A DNA stretch of 64,000 bases from Malachius bipustulatus (lineage: Eukaryota; Arthropoda; Insecta; Coleoptera; Melyridae), in NCBI GenBank assembly GCA_910589415.1, contig OU342637.1, positions 30,782,162 to 30,846,161 of the forward strand, read 5' to 3'. Below the pieces are notes generated by a model. It was not told the DNA's origin, did no database searches, and saw nothing but the letters and a program-made list of their open reading frames with translations. Both the position numbers and the translations under genes were made by a program. Positions 55,721-64,000 of this stretch are shown here, piece after piece (position 1 is the first letter of the stretch; each line of letters begins with the position of its first letter).

Positions 55721-56345
55721 CTTATTGAGAGATAGGAGATTTAATTTAAAACATAGAGTTTCCCTCTTAAAAATGAATAAAAATTGATTTATTGACAATT
55801 GAATTATTTGACTATTATTGAATCTATTCACCCAAACGCGTATGACCCCCACCACAGAGTTGCGCCTGAACAAGTTTAAAGTCAGAGTAAAAAAAGAACC
55901 CCGTGAAAAGAAAAAACCTCTGAATGTGCAAAACAAATTAAATAGAACGAAACGACGACATGTTAGAATCAAGCATTTGCTTGAGCGTTGAGGGATGAGA
56001 ACTAAATCTCTTATATTATGGTAACATGTCATGTTAACGTCAGTCTTTGCGAACCGTTTAGTACCTTTAAAGAAAAAGACACAACAAAACACGCATAAAA
56101 TATGCCGTATGTGGCGGAGAAGCCTGATCGACTTAGTACTCCCCACTCCAGACAAATACCAAGAAAAATATCAACTTCGATTAAAACAGGGCTGATCGCC
56201 GTTATACTGAATTAATCTCCGACTGATTAAATAAATAAAATCGATTCCAGAGGAGATCTAACGGTAAAATGAGACATCACCTATACAACAGATTGAAGCG
56301 TCGTTGTCTAACGCTACGATTCGTGAGTCCAACATACAAAATCAT
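55721..56345. other. Non-coding stretch between family-A blocks
   Basis: A 145-codon minus-strand frame at 55718-56155 is long for this window but has no recognisable motif. It lies inside what appears to be repeat family A, so I do not call it a host gene. Confidence 0.35.
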
Positions 56346-56480
56346 ATCGTCTTGATCTATCAATTTGACGTTTCTGCTTTGAAAGCTTGAAAAGTGACAA
56401 ATGACATTTGAATACATAGAATATAAATGAATAGGATCGACTCTTAGGTTTCGATCTTATCATGCGCAGTTGCTATATGG
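56346..56480 (-). repeat. Family A upstream block, copy 2
   Basis: It is the inverse of 46808-46935, with the shared words listed there. Order and orientation relative to 55262-55720 mirror those of the 46.8-49.3 kb copy. Confidence 0.5.
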
Positions 56481-56749
56481 TTTGGGTCCTTTCACAGCAA
56501 AAACAGACGCTTTTGAAAATTGACCAAATTTTTTTTTAGATCGACTTTGACAGCTCATAGGTGACAGACGATTGCGTCGATTGCAACGAAACTTTACATT
56601 AGTCAAAAACGATTTCTCAGCTACACGCCAATACATTTGCGATCTCTTGAGACCGACGGGCCGAAGTTACGGTTAATAACCTCCGACATTTTCCCATTAA
56701 AAAACTCGAAGTTTTCGTGCAAAATATTAAAATCGGATTTTTTCTTAGC

Positions 56750-56900
56750 AATTTTCGGATACCGTGACTGGGGATCATTTTCACGAGGTAGTCTAAGAGC
56801 CGTCTTGTCGCAATTTACATTTTTTTTTGGCCGAAATTAAAAAAATGGCGGCGCTATGATGGGTGGAAAGTGGCCGATTTTTACATGAGAATTTTCGACC
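56750..56900 (+). repeat. Dispersed repeat family B, copy 2
   Basis: It matches 42560-42730, with GGGATCATTTTCACGAGGTAGT and AAAAATGGCGGCGCTA as the best blocks. Confidence 0.55.
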
Positions 56901-58300
56901 TTGATGTCGCCGGCAGGCCAAGGTCTCGATAAAGACCTTGCTTATCTGGCAATCTTTATCAAAAGTAATTATTTCGGTGCTCGACAAGACCCGCGTCCGA
57001 TGAATAATTGAAAGAGATCGACGGGGCGAAATCTGTCACTCCATCCGATAATATTCTTCTAATCGCATTTACAGATAGAATTCGTGACCGAGCGCGTATC
57101 ATATTTTTTTCATAACCGAATTCGTGATCCCGGCCCGGATGTGCCGTCTATAAAAAGGACACGTGCTTCGGACGTTTCTTCCGGTAACGGAATAACTGGT
57201 ATAATTCACTTATCCCGGAGCACGTAAACACAAACGAATCTCGTTATCGAAACTCGGAGCTGCTGCTGAAAATGACCGCCGATAAAATGACAGAAGGACA
57301 GAGTGAAGGAACCGTCTTCTCATTGTCTCCTCTCCGGGGATCTATGACGTGGAAGACGTATATAGTTAGGTACACACACACGATAGAGATGGGAGAGTTT
57401 TTTCACTCAAAATAATGCAACTCTGTAAGTATAATAAAATCTGCAATTTTTTTAGGAGGTGTAAGTGAGATAGGTACTCAAACAAGAGTTCTGGAGGGTT
57501 GTCATCGTAATATTCTCCAGATGAGCTACGAAAATTTTATTTTTCCTTATTTTTTATTTTTCATTTTCAAGTAAGTCCCAGCTAGTTGAGCAGTCGGTTT
57601 TATCTCGTACGTTGCGAGGACTCTGTTTCCTTCCCCCGATAGGACAGATAATAAAAACGTACGTAGTTCAGAGTTGAATCTTAAATTAATTCAAGTCTCT
57701 CTTGGAATGGCAACGTTGGCTTTCAGTCTCCAAGACCAAGACTCGGTTTTAATTAAATACGGCCCCGTTTCAGAAATTCAATGCAATTTAACCCAAAATA
57801 GTACATCCTTCTCTGTAGCTGGAGCTGCTGCTGCACTACTTGTCATAAGACTGGATACATTTATTTTATTTTGAACAAGCGCCATGATTTCGTCCTTGTC
57901 CAATTTGCAGGCAGGTGAGACGAGATATTGAGGAGAATGTGAGTCCGCCTTGTAACTCGATAGGTACAACACTGAGGAAAGAAAACAAACAATGATGTAG
58001 GAATAGCGGTCGGTTCTTATTTTCTCTGATGTTTATTCCACTTACGCAATTTTTTTTAAACGGCGCCTCCCACACATACAGAACGTTTAAAATAGATCAG
58101 ACGTCAGTAACTTTTTTCTTTTGATCGCACCTGCACCGTAACGAGATTCCGAATACCTTCAGTTACTGATGCTCTCCGATACGGGTATCTAATAAGGGGA
58201 CATTCTCGGCCGTAAAAGGGAAACTTCGAGAACTTCAGGAAGAGCCTGAATATCTTGTAACGGGATTTTTCTGTGGGTAGAGGTGAGTTCCCAGGAATGG
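56901..58300. other. Non-coding stretch, no gene seen
   Basis: A TATA-like GTCTATAAAAAGG followed by CACGTG lies at 57146-57164, but no recognisable coding frame follows. The 57674-57972 frames on both strands (64-69 codons) have no family signature. Confidence 0.4.
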
Positions 58301-58346
58301 GTAATTGCCCCTTTGTACCCGTGACAAGTCGATTAAATAGTTAGGG

Positions 58347-58930
58347 TTTATTTACAAAAGAAGTATATCTACAATAAATAGTACTATTATCCATACAACT
58401 GATCTTAGGGTTGCTCCGTCCTCTGAGTGAGAGGAAGGGGGTGGCCCTCGTTCTGGATAGTGACCGGATTGGCTACAGATAACCGCGTCGAAGGCGGCCT
58501 CGTTTACCATTGGCCTTTCCGGTACTGCTAGCTGCTGCTGGTGTCCTCGCTGCTTGCCGTTAATCGTCAGTAATTCCACGGCAACCGCACGATCTGCGCT
58601 GTCCCCGACCGTATGCAAGATACGCGTCTCGGGGCCGTCCGGGCGATTACCTTCGTTGGCAGGCGCTCTCTGAAACAAAAAAGGTGCTCCCGATGCCTCA
58701 CTACGACCTCGGGACGGCTGTTAGTGGATCGGGACGCGCTTCCGATGCCGGGTTACGGTTCGGTCAACTCAGTTCATCGACCTACTGTATCCGGCTATGT
58801 ATACTGTATGGGTCACTCACTACATGCCCCAGCTGATCTCCGGGCTCAATTCACCTAGGAGAGAGAGTTGTTCGCAAGTCAATTCCTCACAATGCACTCT
58901 CTCGAGTCTTCAGCTGGTGCTCTTTATATA
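58347..58930 (-). other. Possible short minus-strand transcription unit (TATA box to poly(A) signal)
   Basis: On the minus strand TATATAAAG lies at 58930-58922 and AATAAA at 58352-58347. Between them, CCTAG|GTGAATTGAG (about 58850) is a possible splice donor and CCTTTTTTGTTTCAG|AGAGCG (exon from 58669) a strong splice acceptor with a pyrimidine tract. The segment is clearly GC-richer than its surroundings. An LTR (U3-R-U5) would show the same TATA-to-poly(A) arrangement, but I found no TG/CA ends and no partner copy. Confidence 0.35.
58352..58678 (-). CDS. Hypothetical protein, 108 codons, in the putative unit
   Basis: The frame is open from before the putative 3' splice site (58669) to the stop at 58352-58354. 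The product is rich in Arg, Glu and Pro with a QQQL run, and ends in a hydrophobic segment (SVVWIIVLFIVDILLL) that could be a C-terminal membrane anchor. The M at 58678 lies upstream of the splice site and may not be used; the next in-frame Met is VPERPMVNEA. I do not recognise a family. It could be chance, a retroelement tail or a small host gene. Confidence 0.25.
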   Translation of the reverse strand: MFQRAPANEGNRPDGPETRILHTVGDSADRAVAVELLTINGKQRGHQQQLAVPERPMVNEAAFDAVICSQSGHYPERGPPPSSHSEDGATLRSVVWIIVLFIVDILLL

Positions 58931-61900
58931 GCCGGTGCTGGTGGAGATAACCTGCTAATCACTGTCGTAAAAACTGTATCATTCCAGATAAACCCCTCTA
59001 AGAATGAAATAATAATAATTATCAACGAAAGCCTCGGATTTCGTTACAATCTAGAAGCTATTACTGTCTAGAATGTTCCCAGGAATGGAACATTCGAAAC
59101 TCCGGAAGGACGATTTTCCTACCATTCTAAAGATCGTTGATCAAAGATCGTTTTCTAGGAATGGCATTTTTATAAACATGAAACTTTTATCGAATCTTGT
59201 CCCGAATTGAGTCACAGTTCCCCTACGATCAATCGTTTCGAAATTTTCTGGCATCAAGTTAATTTTTTTATATAAGAAAAATAATTTTCTCTCAATTTAA
59301 GAGTCGGTTCTATTGGACACCGCATTAACCGTTACCGAGTAACAACCGAATCCCAGCTCCGAGCTCGACACGTCATACCGACCGTGTCGTCGGTCTCCCG
59401 AGGCCGAAGATTGCCTTGAAGATGCGTCCCGCTGCCCGAGACGCCGTTAATCCGCAACACTGACCGCAAAGGCCATAACAATCGACGATAGCACAATGGG
59501 CGACCCTTTCCCAGTCCTCGCTCCAGAACGGGATACGCTATGACTATGACTGTCGGGATTACGCTGCAGCGACGGTGTCGTGTATTGTAATTAATAGGCG
59601 GCTGCGGTCCCGTCTATTGTTCCCACTGATACTCGATCTGGAAAGGTCGATAATATCATCCCATCCTAGCTGTCGGAGGCTTGTCGGTGCGGTTCGAACC
59701 GGGACTTTTTACATTCCGACTGGGGTATAGTGTCATGGTGAAATGGAGATTAAGGTGTTTTGCGTGATTACTCATCGTCTGGTCTGTGGTGTTGGTGTTG
59801 GTGTTGGTGTTAGTATTAGTATTAGTAATAGTACTAAAGGACAAATGCTCCCATGAATATTAATTCGAGACTGATGAATTTTGAACAATGTGAAGGGATT
59901 CTGGTGAAGATTTCTAACGGTCTTAACCAGATAGATTGCAATAATAATGGAGAGGCATTTGTTCCGAAAAGTGACTTATTATGTCCTAATTCATGATAAC
60001 AGAGTAGTTCTTAAGTACTATAATAATAGACTTAAGACACCAAGACAGCACCAATAATAGTGCAAAGACCTGCTCGAATCTCCTCGGTATAATGAAAGAT
60101 GAAAAGGTTTTCGATTTTCTTTCGATGCTCACATCGAAGTCTTTATTTTGACGCTCATCCAGGGTTCGGTCAGCATATTGACGTCGTCTGATCGAGTTTC
60201 TGGAATTGCTGAAGCCATCCGAGAAAACAATAGGTACATCCGATTGAATTGACACTACTTGAGATCTCTCAGATTAACTCGAGGTACTTCAAATAAGAAA
60301 CCGGAACTGGAAGGAATTGAAACTTTCTGGGTTAAAAAATAACAATTCGGCTTGAATAGGAGAAATGACAATTTTTGGAAAACCAATACGCTCACACCTT
60401 AATTTTATTAATTTAGCAGGTCATCTTAGATTGGAACGCATCATCAGTTCACCGATGTTGGAGAGCTTTCCCGCGAGCCAGGGAGATCGCATAGTATATA
60501 GAAACAAGAAATAAATGCGTGGATAACCGCAACTGGATAAACGCCTTCAATCCTAAACGCCGGGAATTTGGAGAATTTGCGATGAGCTCGCTCCAGAAAC
60601 TCGACGAGATGGGATGGAGGATGAAGGCCGCATAGATCCATGCTTAATCACGAGTCCAAGTAATACATCACGATAATGGAGAAGTAGGTGTTGCTGGTAA
60701 TGCATCAAGAATTACAACAACGCCCACGTTAATAAAAAGACCAGTTGTATAGATTCTCATAAATTTAAATAATTCCAATATTCATACGAGAAATATGAGC
60801 GGCAACCAGAATAATTTCCATTTTCCATCCGATTATGCATTCAACAAATCATAAGCCACGTAAATTTAAATTTTGATTAATGAGAATCGCTTTACACTGA
60901 ATAAATATTAAGTAGTCGATGTTTATTCATATACTCTCAGATCACATTTTTTCATCCTGCTATCTCTCCGAAGTCCGAACAGGTGCGCTGTTTCAGTGCT
61001 CTCAAATTTAAACGATCCACCGTGCAACAATCTTGCAAATTTCTGCCAAATTCCTGTTGACTAGAGGTAGCAGGTGATGAAGAATTGCAACTTACCGAAT
61101 TCCTATTTCGGGTAAAATGGTTGGGACTACCTCCTTACATTCCGTCCGAGTCTTTTCAAATTTATTTAGATCCGATAAAGTTAACCCTTTTAGCTGGCTC
61201 CGCTCACGCGCTCTATAATTGACGGTCTGAATTTTTCAAAATGATAGCCGAACAGAGAGGTAAGCTGTTTAAGGTAAAATGTTTAAAGTTTCAAGTCTCC
61301 CGCTTTTCGGGAAATTACCTCAAAACCGAGTGCAATATTTAAACCGCAGATTGTGGGAATTGGTGAAACTCTTCATGCAACGCAAAAGTAAATCGAAATT
61401 CGTCTACTGAGTTTGCAATTAACGCCCGATTTGAAAATACATAAAACTCGATAATGAAACGAAATGTCACCGTCAATATCCGTCAATCAAACACAATATC
61501 CGGCGAGAAAAAATTACGACGCAATTATTTGATAGGCCGTGTTGGTGTGGCGGCCCGCGGGGGAGACTTCTCTCTTATCGACAGAGCAGAGACCTCTCCT
61601 GTCAGTATGTCGCACGAAGGAGAGAGAGATCATTATTCAAGGGGCGATATTGAATATGTCATTATATTAGCCTGTCAGGTCTGTCCCTATGGGGGAATCA
61701 ATACGTCATCCGGCAACACCAACTTATAATGAAATCACAATGATGCATCACCCTTCAGGCAGGCAGAGGCAGGAGTCTCGTCTCGACTGTTACCGACCGT
61801 CCTTTAGGCCGGGAATTTGATATTGATTAGCGGGGGATTACAAAGAGTTTGCCGGAGAAATTGAAAAATAATCGCCGACCGGATGGGGGGGACACTTCAA

Positions 61901-62849
61901 TCTGGAATTTGTAATATTGAAGTGTTACGTCACGTCAAAATATAGACGGAAAAGTGAAAAGGGATCGGGCGCGACTCGCGAACAGGGATTGTTCTTTATT
62001 GAACGTCTGAATCTTAGGATAGGTAGAGGTAGCTTTCGTTTTCATTTATCTTCTGACTGGACTAATTGACTAATTTGAACAGGTCGGGTCTTATTTTTTT
62101 TTTACAGGTCTAATTTTCATTTTATGATTATTTATTTACACTTCCCTTAACACTACCTACTTATTTACATAAAGTAGTAGTTTTTATTTTTGTTAAAATG
62201 GTTTTTGTACATTTGTACACAAGATTGAAGACTCGTCCGTCATTTCATTTATATATACAAGCCGATGTGGTAGAAATGTTCTAGTCTTCAGGTCTAGAAT
62301 TATCATCAATGACCGTTATCCCCCACAATTCTGAGAAATCTATAATGACTAATCGTTGTCCGTCGGGCCGGAATCGAAACCCGCTACTTTGTCGTTTATG
62401 ACCTGTAGGAGAAACGCAGCACGGTTGTCGGAAATTAGTGCATTGATCGGACATAAAAAAAACAACAAATTGTTTGTTATTTGTGGTTTGTGGTGCTGTC
62501 TGCATTAAATTGAATGCACAGTGAGTGTTTTAGTGGTGTTTCTAAATTGAAACTCTCCCCTTTCTTTCCCTATTAATACTCACGATTATAAGGTTTTTGT
62601 CGCCCTTCCGGCGTTCGAAAAGCGAATTGAATATCACTGCAGGAGTCCCGAGTTTAGTTTACACCGATAAGGGGGAGTCGTGAAAGCTTAACCTAATCCT
62701 GAAACCCTGAAATCGAAACTAGATACTCAAAATGTTGTCCAGTATCTTTGTATGTGCATAGAAAATCTTTAGTTTTGTAATTAAATATACGACATCTTGA
62801 TATACTTAGTCACGTTTCCTTCATTTTGCGTGATTCCTCGGAGAGTATA
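58931..62849. other. Non-coding stretch, no gene seen
   Basis: GTTCCCAGGAATGG occurs at about 58288 and 59077 in the same orientation, flanking the putative unit. A (GGTGTT)n tract lies at about 59788-59812. Frames up to 91 codons lack family signatures. Confidence 0.4.
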
Positions 62850-63549
62850 CAGTGTGTGTCACAGGCAATGTACACCCTCTTTTTTTTCTTTATTTTTGAG
62901 ATAATTTTTTTAAATTTGGTATGTCGCATATTCTCGATATTTTTATTTTTAAATGAGACACCCTATATATTATTATATTTTTGGATTCTATACATGTGTA
63001 CGAATCCAACAATACCACATAAGTACCATTTTAAATGTCAAATTTGTTTTTATTCAATTTTTTATTTCTCAATTATAGTGTGCCATGCCATGACTTCAGT
63101 TGTGTTCGTCACAGATGCAAAATGGGTACACCAAAATGTCCCTTATTAAGAGTACTAGTAGATGGTACCTCGGTACCAATATGGTACCATTTGAGAAAAT
63201 GAATCCAGTTCAAAAAATCATTCCGGTGCCCATAACTTATCCATAAATCACTTAATTTAGTACTTTGAACAAAAATTCAATTTTTCTAGCATTAGATGAT
63301 CCAATTGTAGTACTTATGTGGTATTGTTGGATTCGGTATAAATGTATAGAATCCAAAAATATAATAATATATAGGGTGTCCCATTTAAAAATAAAAAGTT
63401 GGTAACATTTCCGGAAAAACCGGATGTGGGAAAAAATTCAATTTTCTGCTAAAAAGTGCGCTCTATCGAGAATATGCTACGTGCCAAATTTCAAAAATTA
63501 TCTCAAAACAAAAGAAAAAAAGGGGGTGTATTGCCTATGACACACACTA
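62850..63549. mobile_element. Foldback element of mariner type (about 700 bp)
   Basis: The ends CAGTGTGTGTCACAGGCAAT and its inverse (with small changes) are next to TATA. Arms at about 62850-63030 and 63320-63549 share TTGAGATAATTTTT, CATATTCTCGATA, TTTTTGGATTCTATACAT and AATCCAACAATACCACATAAGTAC. The right arm holds about 85 bp (63395-63480) that is missing in the left. The loop contains repeated GGTACC words. No transposase is present; the 107-codon frame in the left arm is AT-rich repeat sequence. Confidence 0.75.
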
Positions 63550-63551
63550 TA

Positions 63552-64000
63552 CAGGTGTCCCAGCTTATTCGAAGCGGTCTCTGTAGGCCAAACGATGGAC
63601 TTTTTCAAAAAAAAATTTGAAAATTCAAGTACAGAATCACAATCGCCATAATTTAAAATTATTTTGGAGTGTATAGAGTGTCCCATATGAGAGTGGCATA
63701 TCAAAGTTATGTTTTTTTAAATGGAATGCTCCTATGTTATTGCATTTTTAGATTGTCTGAGAAGAGAAAATAAGATTGGCTTTTACAGTTGGTGTTTAAA
63801 TTGAGAAGTTTTTGAGTTATAAACAAGTGAAAATCGTAATTTTTCAAGTTCAAGGCCCTGTACAACAAAAACGGCTAAAGATAGAGAAAAACGGCCTACA
63901 TGTCCCTATTTTAACTTTTCATGTACTATCCTATGGTATAGAAACATTTGTACTTTCTTTGATTTTTTTATTTGGCGACGCGTGGAGAAATCTCAGAATT
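63552..64000 (+). mobile_element. Left part of a further mariner-type element, cut by the window edge
   Basis: It begins CAGGTGTCCCAGCTTATTCG after TA, directly next to the preceding foldback. The part at 63805-63945 resembles 14200-14330 inside the palindrome at 13931-14787 (GAGTTATAAACAAGTGAAAATCG, AACGGCT.AAGATA, ACATGTCCCTAT), although the outer ends differ. Confidence 0.6.

Noticed and set aside
55718..56155. 145-codon minus-strand frame
   Set aside because: No motif, and it lies within a repeat-family-A copy. It may be an element remnant, but I cannot support a product.
57146..57164. TATA-like word with CACGTG
   Set aside because: Suggestive alone, but no start, splice or coding evidence follows.
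59680..59710. GGTTCGAACC word resembling a tRNA T-arm
   Set aside because: A lone palindromic word; the rest of a tRNA cloverleaf is missing.
62826..63149. 107-codon hydrophobic frame
   Set aside because: It lies in the left arm and loop of a foldback element and is AT-rich repeat sequence.

Overview
The window looks like an intergenic, transposon-rich stretch of an insect (at least arthropod) nuclear genome. It is AT-rich. It carries TA-flanked mariner-type elements with very long inverted repeats, an I/R1/LOA-group LINE, a CR1/Jockey-type LINE remnant, a Dong/R4-type 3' fragment sitting in a TAA repeat, a PIF/Harbinger-type element, and a Ty3/gypsy LTR retrotransposon whose primer-binding site matches tRNA-Leu. 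AGGT/ACCT tetranucleotide runs recur throughout. I cannot name the species. I found no host protein-coding gene, tRNA or rRNA that I can defend; every long open frame I recognise belongs to a mobile element.

Layout. 1-8.9 kb: no supportable gene, one repeat copy (2.05-2.44 kb) and an old foldback (6.64-7.07 kb). 8.9-13.6 kb: a three-level nest, in which a dispersed repeat is split by a palindromic TA-flanked foldback (9217-13328), itself split by a 5'-truncated LINE (9923-13054, 13-bp target duplication). 13.9-20.0 kb: three TA-flanked inverted-repeat elements joined only by TATATA tracts (13931-14787, 14794-17790, 17799-19957). The middle one is a decayed transposase copy holding an 841-bp Harbinger-type insertion. 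The last has ~443-bp terminal repeats differing by one homopolymer base and a transposase broken only at a T run. 20-31 kb: small foldbacks, degenerate AT-rich repeats, a Dong/R4 tail in (TAA)n, and an ABAB higher-order GA-rich tandem repeat (28.39-29.19 kb). 31.8-33.2 kb: a decayed DDE-type transposase gene.

33362-39566 is a gypsy element on the minus strand with identical 214-bp LTRs and an ATTG target duplication. Its pol is damaged, a 409-bp MITE sits at the gag/pro junction, and an array of 22 hairpin units lies between pol and the 3' LTR. 40.7-41.9 kb: a decayed CR1/Jockey-type LINE. 42-64 kb: mostly unannotatable DNA with repeat copies, a triple GC-rich hairpin cluster, minisatellites, a TTA-flanked MITE, a possible short minus-strand transcription unit (58.3-58.9 kb), and two more TA-flanked inverted-repeat elements at the end.

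The most notable signal is the hairpin array in the gypsy element. Alternating units carry paired T-A to C-G changes that keep the stem. The remaining variants fall in the loop, or are G-U wobbles when read in the retroelement's sense strand. This suggests selection on RNA or single-strand structure rather than a plain minisatellite.
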